Positions 49,063 to 57,947 of a stretch of 64,000 nucleotides of DNA are shown here, one piece after another. The translations under genes were made by a program, and so were the position numbers. This stretch comes from Caproiciproducens sp. NJN-50. GTDB taxonomy: Bacteria > Bacillota > Clostridia > Oscillospirales > Acutalibacteraceae. Where the stretch lies: the NCBI RefSeq assembly GCF_004103755.1, contig NZ_CP035283.1:2542001-2606000 (forward strand). The letters run 5' to 3'. How positions within the stretch are numbered: the stretch's first letter is position 1; each line of letters opens with the position of its first letter. The notes below the pieces were generated by a model. That model saw nothing but the letters and a program-made list of their open reading frames with translations, searched no databases and had not been told where the DNA came from.

Positions 49063-50004
49063 ATGGATACGCAGATAGGCATCATCTCCGGCTTTCTCGG
49101 CGCCGGAAAGACGACGCTGATCCGGAAGCTGCTGAAAGAGGCGCTGTCGGACGAAAAGATCGTCCTGATCGAGAACGAATTCGGAGAAATCGGCATTGAC
49201 GGAACCATTTTGAAGCAGTCGGGAATCCGTGTGCGGGAGATCAATTCCGGCTGCATCTGCTGCACGCTGGCCGGGGACTTTCACGCGGCGCTGAAGGACG
49301 TGGTCCGGAAGTACCGCCCGGAGCGGATCCTGATCGAGCCGTCCGGCGTCGGCAAGCTGTCCGACATTCTTCCGGTCTGCCGCAAAACCGCGCTGCGGGA
49401 ACAGGGACGGATCGACCTGTGCGTCACGGTCGTGGACGCCCAGAAATACAGGATGTACGCAAAAAATTTTTCCGAATTTTTTCTCGACCAGATCGACCAC
49501 GCGGAAACGATCCTTTTCAGCCGCACGCAGAACGCCGATCCGGAAGAGCTGAGCGATATCGCGAGGGAAATAAAAGGCCGCAACGAAAGAGCGGCGGTCA
49601 TCACAACCCCCTGGGACCAGCTCAGCGGCGCGGAAATCCTCTCCGTCGCCGAAAAGGGAGCAAAGGCACTGATCAGCCGGGAGGATTTCGAGTCCGCCGA
49701 AGAGGAACACCATCACCACCATCACGACGCGGACGAAGCGTTTCAGGTGTGGAGCAGGGAAACGCCGAAGGTCTTCGACCGGGACAGGCTGCGCGAGGCG
49801 ATGAAAAAGCTGCCTCAATGCGGCGAAGTGCTGCGGGCGAAAGGAATCCTGCCCGTCCGGGACGGCCGCTGGGTTCAGTTCGATTACGTCCCGGAGGAAT
49901 CCGGATTTCAGGAAGCAAAGCCGGAATTCACCGGACGGCTCTGCGTCATCGGGAAAGGACTGGACCGGCGCGGGCTGGCCGCGCTGTTTCAGGTGGACCC
50001 ATGA
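49063..50004 (+). CDS. COG0523 (CobW/YciC-type) GTPase, His-rich zinc metallochaperone candidate
   Basis: A 313-residue GTPase: Walker A GFLGAGKTT (10-18), the metal motif GCICC (63-67), ILIEPSGVGK, and a hexahistidine run at residues 216-221 flanked by acidic residues. The usual NKxD base-specificity motif is altered to SRTQNAD. The C-terminal CobW_C domain ends at residue 313. In the zinc regulon, COG0523 proteins move zinc to enzymes under starvation. It overlaps the next gene by ATGA. Confidence 0.9.
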   Translation: MDTQIGIISGFLGAGKTTLIRKLLKEALSDEKIVLIENEFGEIGIDGTILKQSGIRVREINSGCICCTLAGDFHAALKDVVRKYRPERILIEPSGVGKLSDILPVCRKTALREQGRIDLCVTVVDAQKYRMYAKNFSEFFLDQIDHAETILFSRTQNADPEELSDIAREIKGRNERAAVITTPWDQLSGAEILSVAEKGAKALISREDFESAEEEHHHHHHDADEAFQVWSRETPKVFDRDRLREAMKKLPQCGEVLRAKGILPVRDGRWVQFDYVPEESGFQEAKPEFTGRLCVIGKGLDRRGLAALFQVDP

Positions 50005-51581
50005 CGAGGATCGAAGTGGTCTGCGGATTCCTGGGGAGCGGAAAGACAACGCTGCTCCAGCATGTCCTGGAACAGGACTATATGGGGAGCTACCGCCGCA
50101 TCCTGATTCTCCAATGCGAGGACGGGGCGGCGGGATTCGACGCTTCCCGGATGAAAAACGGGGACGTGCTTCTGGACCAGTTGGAGAGCCCTTCCAAAAT
50201 CTGCGCGGAACTGTTCTTCAAAATCCGGTCGGAGCTCCATCCGGACCTGATCCTGATCGAATACAACGGGACCTGGCCGATGGAGCGGCTGCTGAGCGTC
50301 CGGATGCCGAAGGGCTACCGCATCGACCGGATCCTGTTCTGCGCGGACGCCTCCACGTTCGGCTCCTATTGGAAAAACGCGGGGAGCCTGATGCTCAGCC
50401 AGCTCGGCAACGCGGACGCGGTGTGCGCGAACCGCGGCTCCGGGCCGGAATCGCCGCTGCGGTCGGCGGTCGGCGGCGTCAACCGGTCGGCGGCGATCTG
50501 TACCGACGGCCCGTCAACAGAAAAATACCTGTCTCAGGTTCTTGATCCGGAGCAGGTAAAAGAGGCAGGCAAATGGCAGAAAATCGGCGAGCTGGAGGTC
50601 GCCGTCCTGGCGGCCGTCATCCTTTTCTTCCTGACGCAGATTCCCAGGTACCCGGATCTGTATACGGCCGTTCAAAGCGTTCAGATGATCTTTATCGGGA
50701 TCCTGATGCAGGCGGTCCCGTTTTTGCTGATCGGCGCGTTTGTCTCCGCCCTGCTGCAGGTGTATGTCCCGGACGAATCGCTGGTGCGGCTGTTTGCGAA
50801 GCATCCGCTGCTGGGATTTCCCCTCGCCGCCGTTCTCGGCGTCTTTTTCCCGATCTGCGACTGCGGCATCGTGCCGATCGCCTCCCGCTTGGCGCAGAAG
50901 GGCGTGCCCCTCCCCCAGGCGATGGTTTTCATGCTCGCCGCGCCTGCGGTGAACCCCGTCACCATTCTCTCGACGCTGTACGCTTTCTCGGGGCAGCCTC
51001 AATACGCTTTGTACCGGATCGGCCTGGGAGCGCTGATCGCGCTGGCTGCCGGCATTCTGCTGAGCCTCTTCCGCTTCAGGTCCGCGGACGTCCTCTCCTC
51101 CCGCGCGGCCGCGGCCTGCTCCTGCGGGGCCGACGGATGCGCTCCGCGCCACACGGGAAGGGCGGGCCGGATGGAATCCGTATTCATCACCGCGGGACAG
51201 GAATTCCTGAGCATGGGGCGTTATATTATCGGAGGCTCCCTTCTCTGCGCCGTCCTGCAGCAGACCGTGCCCGCGTCGCTCTTCCTCCATTCCGGCTCCG
51301 CCGCCGTTCTTCCGGTTTTCCTGATGCTTCTGGCCGCTTTTTTCCTGTCGGTCTGCTCCACAGCCAACGCGTTCATCGGCAGGAGCTTTCTGAATCTGTT
51401 TCCGGCCCCCGCCGTGATGGGCTTTATCGTGATGGGGCCCATGCTGGACTTGTCCAACCTTCTGATGCTGAGCGGCAGCTTTCAAAAGAAATTCGTCGCA
51501 CGCCTGGCGGGGATTCTGCTGGGGATCGCGGTTCCCGTGTTCCTGCTGTTTTCCCTGCTGTTCAAGGGGGGATCGCTATGA
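50001..51581 (+). CDS. Fusion of COG0523-like GTPase domain and YraQ/DUF318 permease
   Basis: A 526-residue protein. Residues 1-190 form a second CobW-like nucleotide-binding domain (Walker A GFLGSGKTT at 9-17, ILIEYNGTWP) but without the CxCC metal motif. Residues about 195-526 form a YraQ/DUF318 permease with roughly eight helices and conserved cysteine segments (FPICDCGIVPIASRLAQKGVPLPQAMVFMLAAPAVNPVTIL; SVCSTANAFIGRSFLNLFPAPAVMGFIVMGPMLDLSN). An internal CSCGADGC may bind metal. ATG 50001 is coupled to the preceding gene. The frame is continuous across the junction. The fusion suggests that GTP binding controls or powers this permease. Confidence 0.82.
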   Translation: MTRIEVVCGFLGSGKTTLLQHVLEQDYMGSYRRILILQCEDGAAGFDASRMKNGDVLLDQLESPSKICAELFFKIRSELHPDLILIEYNGTWPMERLLSVRMPKGYRIDRILFCADASTFGSYWKNAGSLMLSQLGNADAVCANRGSGPESPLRSAVGGVNRSAAICTDGPSTEKYLSQVLDPEQVKEAGKWQKIGELEVAVLAAVILFFLTQIPRYPDLYTAVQSVQMIFIGILMQAVPFLLIGAFVSALLQVYVPDESLVRLFAKHPLLGFPLAAVLGVFFPICDCGIVPIASRLAQKGVPLPQAMVFMLAAPAVNPVTILSTLYAFSGQPQYALYRIGLGALIALAAGILLSLFRFRSADVLSSRAAAACSCGADGCAPRHTGRAGRMESVFITAGQEFLSMGRYIIGGSLLCAVLQQTVPASLFLHSGSAAVLPVFLMLLAAFFLSVCSTANAFIGRSFLNLFPAPAVMGFIVMGPMLDLSNLLMLSGSFQKKFVARLAGILLGIAVPVFLLFSLLFKGGSL

Positions 51582-52357
51582 GAAGAAAAATCAATCCGGA
51601 AGTGCTGCTGGAAGCGCTGATCTGTCTTTCCCTGTCGGTCCTGCTGCTTTACGCGCTGATTTCGGGCCGGGCGTCGGAGTATGTGCATCCCCGCATCAAC
51701 GGCTATCTTTGGTTTTCCTCCTGCGCCCTGTTCGTCATTTCCCTGCTTTTGCTGTCCGGTTCCCTCCGGCCGAGGCACAACGCGAGGCCGGCGAGATTCC
51801 TGCTCTTCCTGATCCCGATCTTTTCCGTGCTGCTGATCCCCGCCGGGGCCGTACAGAGCAGGGCGGTTTCCTTCGGGAGTACGGCGGCCGCTCAAAGCGC
51901 CGCGCCGCCCTCCGGAAAAAGCGCCGCCGCTTCTTCCCAGGCCGTTTCCACCACCGGCCCGTCCTCCTCCGCCCTGCCGCAGGAGGACGCCAGCGGGGTC
52001 ACAAGCATCAGCGACGAGCAGTTCGCCGCCTGGTATCAGGACATCAACAAGGACATGGAGAAATACGAGGGGAAAACCCTGAGATTCAAGGGGCAGGTCT
52101 TCCGGATGGACGGATTTGCAAAAAATGAAATCGTGCCGGTGCGGTACGCGATGGTCTGCTGCACCGCCGACCTTCAGCCCTGCGGAATCCTCTGCCGGAG
52201 CGGCGAGGCGTCCCAATACAAGGACAACGACTGGGTATGGGTGACCGGAAAAGTGAAAATCGAAACCTATATGGATCAGACCATGCCGGTCTGCTACGTC
52301 ACGAAGATCGAGAAAGCGGAAAAAGCCAAGGCGGCTTACATCTATTTCACCTACTGA
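51578..52357 (+). CDS. TIGR03943/YcgQ-family permease subunit
   Basis: A 259-residue membrane protein: two N-terminal helices (LLEALICLSLSVLLLYALI; YLWFSSCALFVISLLLLSG), a third (FLLFLIPIFSVLLIPAGAV), an Ser/Ala-rich linker, then an extracytoplasmic OB-like domain (WYQDINKDMEKYEGKTLRFKGQVFRMDGFAKNEIVPVRYAMVCCTADLQPCGILC). This is the partner always seen with YraQ/YcgR permeases in Firmicutes. The start overlaps the fusion gene (ATGA). The exact transported species is unknown; zinc regulon context suggests metal. Confidence 0.85.
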   Translation: MRRKINPEVLLEALICLSLSVLLLYALISGRASEYVHPRINGYLWFSSCALFVISLLLLSGSLRPRHNARPARFLLFLIPIFSVLLIPAGAVQSRAVSFGSTAAAQSAAPPSGKSAAASSQAVSTTGPSSSALPQEDASGVTSISDEQFAAWYQDINKDMEKYEGKTLRFKGQVFRMDGFAKNEIVPVRYAMVCCTADLQPCGILCRSGEASQYKDNDWVWVTGKVKIETYMDQTMPVCYVTKIEKAEKAKAAYIYFTY

Positions 52358-52364
52358 ACGATAC

Positions 52365-52406
52365 AAAAAATACACGTTCCGCTTCGTCCGGAACGTGTAT
52401 TTTTTA
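52365..52406. terminator. Bidirectional terminator of the zinc operon and metF
   Basis: A 17-bp stem, AAAAAATACACGTTCCG with its complement, around a 7-base loop. It has A/T runs on both sides and reaches the metF stop codon. Confidence 0.85.
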
Positions 52407-53279
52407 TGCCGTGATTTTATTCGCTTTCAGAAGACTCGTAACCGCTTCGCTGATTTTCGTTGCGACATAGGAGTTGTTCATGGTATAAAGGTGGATTCCG
52501 TCCACTCCCTGCGCGACAAGATCGACAATCTGGTCGATCGCGTAGGCGATCCCCGCATCCCGCATTGCGTTTGGATTATCCCCGTACCTTTCCATCACTT
52601 TGACAAACTTTTTGGGAAGCGTCGCCCCGCAGAGGGTAACCATCCGTTCAATCTGCTTTCTGTTCGTCACCGGCATGATCCCGGCCTGGATCGGCACATC
52701 GATTCCGGCAATTCTGGCGCGTTCCAGGAAGGAATAGAAACAGCTGTTGTCGAAAAAAAGCTGGGAAATCAACTGGTCCGCGCCCGCGTCAACTTTTTTC
52801 TTCAAATTAAGAATGTCCTTTACAATTCCGCCCGATTCCGGATGTCCCTCCGGGTAACACGCCCCGATGATATTGAAATCGCCGTTTTCCTTCAGGAACG
52901 AAATCAGGTCGCTCGCGTGCCTGAAATCGGCCTTGGGGGGAATATCCGGGCTGAGGTCCCCGCGCAGCGCAAGAATATTTTCAATGCCGTTCCGCTTCAG
53001 GCTTTCAAGCGTCTCAAGCACTTCCTCCTTCGTAAAGTTGATGCATGGGAGATGGGCGACGCTCTCAAGGCCGTATCTGTTCTTGATAGCGGAGGCAATC
53101 TGAACGGTGTGGTTGCTTCCCCCGCCCGCGGCTCCGTAAGTAACGCTGATGAAATCGGGGGAAAGCCCGTTCAGCTCCTGCAGAGTATGATAAACTACAT
53201 CGATCGAAGAAGTTTTCTTGGGCGGAAAGACTTCAAAAGAAAACACCGTTTTTCTTTTGAACAGTTCGTTTGTGCGCAT
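52404..53279 (-). CDS. metF: 5,10-methylenetetrahydrofolate reductase
   Basis: A 291-residue FAD enzyme reducing methylene-THF to methyl-THF for methionine synthesis or the Wood-Ljungdahl branch. Landmarks are FSFEVFPPKK, DFISVTYGAAGG, NILALRGD, NIIGACYPEGHPES, GADQLISQLFFD and PIQAGIMPV. GGAGAGGAG precedes ATG 53279; the open frame to 53414 has no start signal. No corrinoid partner is adjacent. Confidence 0.93.
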   Translation of the reverse strand: MRTNELFKRKTVFSFEVFPPKKTSSIDVVYHTLQELNGLSPDFISVTYGAAGGGSNHTVQIASAIKNRYGLESVAHLPCINFTKEEVLETLESLKRNGIENILALRGDLSPDIPPKADFRHASDLISFLKENGDFNIIGACYPEGHPESGGIVKDILNLKKKVDAGADQLISQLFFDNSCFYSFLERARIAGIDVPIQAGIMPVTNRKQIERMVTLCGATLPKKFVKVMERYGDNPNAMRDAGIAYAIDQIVDLVAQGVDGIHLYTMNNSYVATKISEAVTSLLKANKITA

Positions 53280-53462
53280 TGACCCATCTCCTCTCCGCAT
53301 ATTGGAACCATAGGAATCAGTTTCTATCAGGATAGCATAAAAGCGCCGGGACAGCCAATTTAAAAAGCTTATGGCCTGACATAGAGATGACCTATGCTGG
53401 CTCTTTCCGCCCATTCCGCGAAAAGAAGCATCCGCGGCAGCCGTCGCGCTTTTGACCAGGGT

Positions 53463-54587
53463 TTACAACCGCTGTAAATCCGCCGTTTCCTTTCGATCGC
53501 CGCGAGCGCTGCCGTCCGAGCAGATCGTGGCCCCGCCCACCACAATGTCCCCGCTGTAAAACACAATCGCCTGGCCGGGCGCAACAGCCCTCTGCGGTTT
53601 TTCAAAGTTTACCATGACCTTTCCCCCGTCAAGGGGAGTCACGACCGCCGCCTGCTCCTTCTGCCGGTAGCGGACCCGCGCCGTGACGCGGGCGGGGGCG
53701 CTCAATGTCTGATATGCAATCAGGTTGAATCCGTCCGCGACGAGCGACGAAGAGTACAGTTCCTCATTGCCGCCAAGCGTCACGGTATTTTCCCGGACGG
53801 ATTTCCCGCGGACATACAGCGGCTTTTCAGCGGAAATCCCAAGCCCTTTCCGCTGTCCGATGGTGTAGCGGATCAGTCCCTGATGCTCCCCGAGGATTTT
53901 TCCGTCCGCACCGAGAAAGGCCCCCTTCGGATAAGCCTTTCCGGTGTACCTCTCAATGAACGCGCTGTAATCGCCGTCCGGGACAAAGCAGATATCCTGA
54001 CTGTCGTGCTTGTGAGCGTTGACCAGCCCCTGCTCTTCCGCGATTTTGCGCACATCCGCTTTGTTCAGTTCTCCGAGCGGAAACAGAGTATGCGCAAGCT
54101 GCTCCTGCGTCATGGAATAGAGCACATAGCTTTGATCCTTGCCGCCGTCGAGTCCCTTTTTCAGGAGATACCGTCCCGACGCTTTCTGGAACTCAATGCG
54201 GGCGTAATGCCCGGTGGCCACGAAGTCGCAGTCCAGTTCCTGCGCCCGGCGGAAAAGCCTTTCAAATTTCAGGTAGCGGTTGCAGTCGATACAGGGATTC
54301 GGAGTCGCTCCCGCTTCGTAAGCGGCCACAAACCTCCGGATCACCTGCTCTTCAAAGTCGGCGGTGAAGTTGAACACATGGTAAGGGATTCCGATGCGGT
54401 GGGCGACGCTTCTCGCGTCTTCGATATCGTCCAGGCTGCAGCAGGTATTGGTCCGCTTCTGCCCGACGATTTCATTTTCATAGAGCTTCATCGTGGCGCC
54501 GACGCACTCGTATCCCTGTTTTTTCAGCAGATAGGCGGCGACGCTCGAATCGACCCCGCCGCTCATGGCGACAAGAACGCGCTTCAT
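53463..54587 (-). CDS. mnmA: tRNA-specific 2-thiouridylase
   Basis: A 374-residue enzyme thiolating U34 of tRNA-Lys, -Glu and -Gln. The PP-loop is AMSGGVDSSVAA. The tRNA/ATP region contains NPCIDCNRYLKF; the CxxC here is the form common in Firmicutes. The second catalytic cysteine lies in HDSQDICFVPDGDYSAFI. The start overlaps the iscS stop by four bases, so the sulfur donor and acceptor are made together. Confidence 0.94.
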   Translation of the reverse strand: MKRVLVAMSGGVDSSVAAYLLKKQGYECVGATMKLYENEIVGQKRTNTCCSLDDIEDARSVAHRIGIPYHVFNFTADFEEQVIRRFVAAYEAGATPNPCIDCNRYLKFERLFRRAQELDCDFVATGHYARIEFQKASGRYLLKKGLDGGKDQSYVLYSMTQEQLAHTLFPLGELNKADVRKIAEEQGLVNAHKHDSQDICFVPDGDYSAFIERYTGKAYPKGAFLGADGKILGEHQGLIRYTIGQRKGLGISAEKPLYVRGKSVRENTVTLGGNEELYSSSLVADGFNLIAYQTLSAPARVTARVRYRQKEQAAVVTPLDGGKVMVNFEKPQRAVAPGQAIVFYSGDIVVGGATICSDGSARGDRKETADLQRL

Positions 54588-55729
54588 GGGTTCTCCTTTC
54601 GCAGTCTGGAAACAGCGGATGTCACGGATAAAATAATCCGGCTGATTTCTTCCGGTGTGTTGTATTCGCTCAGGGAAAGCCGCAGCGACCCTCGAGCGAG
54701 GCGGTCCGGCACCCCCATGCTGCGGAGAACATGGCTCGGTTCCAGCGCTCCCGCGGAACAGGCCGAGCCGGCCGAAGCGCTGATGCCGTCTGCGTCCAGC
54801 AGAAGGAGCAGCGGCTCGGATTCGACGTCCTCAAAGCAAAAGTTCACGATTCCCGGGACCCTTCGCGAACGGCCGCCGATCAGGTAGGCTCCCCTGATCC
54901 GCTCCAGCCCGGAGATGAGCTCCTCGCGCATCCGGGCAATATAATCCGCATTTTCTTCCAGTTTTCCGCAGCTCTCCCGAAGGGCCGCCGCCATGCCGGC
55001 GACGGCCGGAACATTTTCCGTTCCGGCCCGTCCGCCCCGTTCCTGCCCGCCTCCGCGGATCAGGGAAACCGGCCGGATGCCCCTTCGGAGATAAAGCGCG
55101 CCGATCCCTTTTGGACCGTGAAATTTGTGCGCCGACAAAGACAGCAGGTCCACGTTCATTTCTGAAAGGTCAATCGGGATATGCCCCGCCGCCTGCACGG
55201 CATCCGAATGAAAAAGGACATTGTTCCGGCGGCACAGGTCTCCGATCTCTTTGACCGGCTGGACCGTCCCCACCTCATTGTTCGCCGCCATGACGCTGAC
55301 AAGGCAGGTGTCGGGCCGTATCGCTGAGGAGACCTGCTCCGGGCGGATGATCCCTTCGGCAGAAACAGGGAGCAGCGTCACCCCGAACCCGCGGGCTTCC
55401 AGATATTCCAGCGTGCGCAGGACCGCCGGATGCTCGAATTCCGTGGAAACAATATGCCGCCGCCCGTGCGCGGCCCCCCAGGAGGCGGCCGACAGAAGCG
55501 CCTGATTGTCCGCTTCGCTGCCGCCGGAGGTGAAGGAAAGCTCGCGCGCCGCGCAGTTCAGCAGGCCGGCCATGGTTTCCCGCGCCTCCAGCAGGGCCGC
55601 AGCGGCTGCCGCGCCGTCCTCGTGCAGGCTGGAAGGGTTGCCGTACCGATCCGTCAGATATGGCAGCATCGCGTCCAGCGCTGTTCCGCTCAATTTAGTT
55701 GTCGCCGCATTGTCGGCGTAAATTCTCAT
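54584..55729 (-). CDS. iscS: Cysteine desulfurase (IscS/NifS family)
   Basis: A 381-residue PLP enzyme delivering persulfide sulfur from cysteine. Landmarks are YADNAATTKLS, FTSGGSEADNQAL, EFEHPAVLRTL, LLSLSAHKFHGPKGIG (PLP lysine), RGGGQERGGRAGTENV and SAGSACSAGALEPSHVL (catalytic cysteine). Start 55729 gives the usual MRIYADNAATT. It lies between larE and mnmA, so it probably feeds MnmA. Confidence 0.93.
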   Translation of the reverse strand: MRIYADNAATTKLSGTALDAMLPYLTDRYGNPSSLHEDGAAAAAALLEARETMAGLLNCAARELSFTSGGSEADNQALLSAASWGAAHGRRHIVSTEFEHPAVLRTLEYLEARGFGVTLLPVSAEGIIRPEQVSSAIRPDTCLVSVMAANNEVGTVQPVKEIGDLCRRNNVLFHSDAVQAAGHIPIDLSEMNVDLLSLSAHKFHGPKGIGALYLRRGIRPVSLIRGGGQERGGRAGTENVPAVAGMAAALRESCGKLEENADYIARMREELISGLERIRGAYLIGGRSRRVPGIVNFCFEDVESEPLLLLLDADGISASAGSACSAGALEPSHVLRSMGVPDRLARGSLRLSLSEYNTPEEISRIILSVTSAVSRLRKENP

Positions 55730-55779
55730 TGCCCCAAAAATTTCTTTCTTCCCTTCACCCGTTCGGGCATGTCTGAAGG

Positions 55780-56604
55780 TCACGCTTTGCTTTCCACTTG
55801 CTTCAGCGTCAGATTCATGCTTCCTGTCCGATAGCCGTCAAGATCCAACGTGACATAAGAAAAGCCGAGGCTGTGAAAATATTCTGAGATCCTCAGCCGA
55901 TTTTCTTCCTCGATGAGCCGGCCCAGTTCGCCGGGCAACACTTCCACCCTTGCCATCGCCCCATGAATGCGGACTCTGACCTGATGAAAGCCCATGTCAA
56001 GCAGCAGCTGTTCCGCCCGGTCGACCATCCCGAGCTTTTCCCTGGTAATGGCTTCGCCGTAGACAAACCGGCTGGAAAGGCAGGCGAACGACTGCTTGTC
56101 CCATGTCCGAAGGCCAAGCTGTCTGGACAGATCCCGGATGTCCTTTTTGGTCATCCCGGCGTACCTCAGCGGGCTCTTTATTCCAAGTTCCGCCACCGCC
56201 GCAAGACCGGGCCGATAATCTCCGTTGTCGTCCAAATTCGAGCCTTCCGCCACTTCCGATATGCCCTGCTCATCCGCGATCTTTCTGATCTTTGTGAACA
56301 GTTCGTGCTTGCACAGATAACAGCGGTTTTTAGGGTTCCGGCCGAACCCCTCAATTTCCAGTTCCTCGCTGTCCACAATAAAATGCCGGATTCCCTCCTC
56401 CCGGCAAAAGGCTTCCGCCTCGCGGAGCTCTCTCTCGGGAAAAGAACAGGATCGCGCTGTGACGGCAATCGCGTTTGAGCCCAGAACGTCATGCGCCGTC
56501 TTCAGCAAAAACGTGGAATCCACTCCGGATGAGAACGCAACCGCCACGCTCCCGAGCTGAAAGAGGTAATCTGTCAGCCGCCCGTATTTTTCATTCGGTG
56601 TCAT
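55780..56604 (-). CDS. larE: ATP-dependent sacrificial sulfur transferase LarE
   Basis: A 275-residue PP-loop protein that in other bacteria thiolates the nickel-pincer cofactor of lactate racemase. The PP-loop is VAFSSGVDSTFLL. Other features are NRCYLCKHELF, EGSNLDDNGDYRPGL and SFACLSSRFVYGE, whose cysteine is the donor position in lactobacillal LarE. No larB, larC or larA is in the window. ATG 56604 lies nine bases after AAAGGA; an in-frame ATG at 56613 abuts the site. Confidence 0.88.
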   Translation of the reverse strand: MTPNEKYGRLTDYLFQLGSVAVAFSSGVDSTFLLKTAHDVLGSNAIAVTARSCSFPERELREAEAFCREEGIRHFIVDSEELEIEGFGRNPKNRCYLCKHELFTKIRKIADEQGISEVAEGSNLDDNGDYRPGLAAVAELGIKSPLRYAGMTKKDIRDLSRQLGLRTWDKQSFACLSSRFVYGEAITREKLGMVDRAEQLLLDMGFHQVRVRIHGAMARVEVLPGELGRLIEEENRLRISEYFHSLGFSYVTLDLDGYRTGSMNLTLKQVESKA

Positions 56605-56726
56605 AAGTCCCATTCCTTTATAAAGGACAGGATCAAAACCATGTTTTGCCTGTCGGATTTCCGCAGCCCGCAAAAAGGTCCGGTACCAGCGCGGGCGGCG
56701 CCCCATTCCATATGATTCCTACTGAA

Positions 56727-56755
56727 ATTATAGGTTATATCCTTTGTTTTGTCAA
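56727..56755 (-). promoter_or_regulatory. Perfect consensus promoter of larE-iscS-mnmA
   Basis: On the minus strand TTGACA (56755-56750), 17-base spacer, TATAAT (56732-56727), giving a 115-base leader without a recognised element. Confidence 0.75.
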
Positions 56756-56891
56756 TGAGTTGCGGAGTTCGTCCGGAGAAGATCCGGCCCCATGTTTTTT
56801 CAAAAAGCGGCTGTTGAAAAAGATGGCAAAAAATATCAGTTTTAAAAAATCGGTTCAGGGCAAAATAAGGATTCGGGAGGGTTAAGCTCCT

Positions 56892-57425
56892 ATGTATATA
56901 TTTTTCTTTATTTTATTGCTGATATCAGTCTTTCTCATTGCATCATTTACTGAGCCTGCCCGTGTCGTGCTGAATCTGGATACTGATGAAAACAAATTGC
57001 TGATCCGGGGATCATGGCTGATTCAAACCGTTTCGGTTCAATTTTTAAAAAAAGGACCGTGCCAAAACTTCTCCGTCTTTTTTTCCGACAACCGCGTTGC
57101 GTCATGGGATCTAAAATCAAAGCCAAAAGGGAAACGCAATTTTTTTCATATCCGCGGCCTCTCCGTGGAGCAGGCTTGCTGCAATGCCGCCTATGGATTC
57201 AGGACCCCTTTCCTTACCGGCATTTCCAGCGGATTTTCTCTTTTCATCCAATCTATTGTCCCCAATATTTCGATCGATATGGCACCGGATTTTTTTTCCG
57301 ATCATGCCTATCTGGTTGTGAAAGCAGAGGCAAAACTGAACTTGGGTAAAACATTCGTAAACTTTATTCTGAAAAGGCCCGCTAAAAGGAGTGAAAAATA
57401 TTATGGATCAATTGGAGATATCTGA
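56892..57425 (+). CDS. YtfI-like (DUF2953-type) membrane-anchored protein
   Basis: A 177-residue protein with an N-terminal membrane helix (YIFFFILLLISVFLIASFTEPARVVLNL) and a strand-rich outer domain. Its position directly before ytfJ/gerW, overlapping it, is the arrangement seen for ytfI-ytfJ in Bacillus, which supports a DUF2953 identity. Sequence similarity alone is weak. GGGAGG precedes the ATG. A role in sporulation or germination is inferred from the pairing. Confidence 0.6.
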   Translation: MYIFFFILLLISVFLIASFTEPARVVLNLDTDENKLLIRGSWLIQTVSVQFLKKGPCQNFSVFFSDNRVASWDLKSKPKGKRNFFHIRGLSVEQACCNAAYGFRTPFLTGISSGFSLFIQSIVPNISIDMAPDFFSDHAYLVVKAEAKLNLGKTFVNFILKRPAKRSEKYYGSIGDI

Positions 57426-57813
57426 AAACGTCGACACTTTATTCCACAGTCTGGAAAATTTTACGCAGAATGAGGGCGTTATCGGGAAACCCGTCACACA
57501 GGGAAACAAAACGCTGATGCCCGTCGTCTCCGTAACGATAGGCTACGGGGGCGGAAACGCCTCCATGAAGAGCCAGATGAACGCCGCCGCCTCAAACAAT
57601 GGGAGTTCCAACACCGGCTCCGGAGCACTTGGGCTTGGGGCCAAGCTGAATACGGAAGCAGTGATCGTTTTCGACAGTCAGAGCCAGGACATTTCCATGC
57701 TTCCCATGAATCCTAACGGAGCAAGTCAGATCGTTGACAAGATTCCGCAGATCATCTCTAACATGAATCAGGGTAAACAGGGCAATACTCAAACACAGCA
57801 GCCCCAGGGCTAA
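57403..57813 (+). CDS. ytfJ: GerW/YtfJ-family sporulation protein
   Basis: A 136-residue protein with the family core GKPVTQGNKTLMPVVSVTIGYGGG, a glycine/serine/asparagine-rich loop (NNGSSNTGSGALGLGAKL), NTEAVIVFDSQSQDISMLPM, and a C-terminal IVDKIPQIISNM. YtfJ is made in the forespore and belongs to germination-related proteins in Bacillus. ATG 57403 lies 11 bases after AAAGGAG; GTG 57391 overlaps that site. Its presence marks a spore-former. Confidence 0.9.
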   Translation: MDQLEISENVDTLFHSLENFTQNEGVIGKPVTQGNKTLMPVVSVTIGYGGGNASMKSQMNAAASNNGSSNTGSGALGLGAKLNTEAVIVFDSQSQDISMLPMNPNGASQIVDKIPQIISNMNQGKQGNTQTQQPQG

Positions 57814-57947
57814 AATGAATCAGGCTCCGAAAGATCGGAGCCTTCTCTTTTTTTGCCGAAAAGCGCTTTTGTATTATAAAATTTTGCGTTCCGGTAATTC
57901 TATTCGAAGAAAATTATGCAGATGTCAGGCAGAGGGATTCACTGAAA

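Noticed and set aside
49419..50000. Extension of the fusion permease ORF upstream through the COG0523 gene
   Set aside because: The in-frame upstream part lies in another frame of the first GTPase and reads as low-information Arg/Gly sequence; the coupled ATG at 50001 begins a proper P-loop domain.
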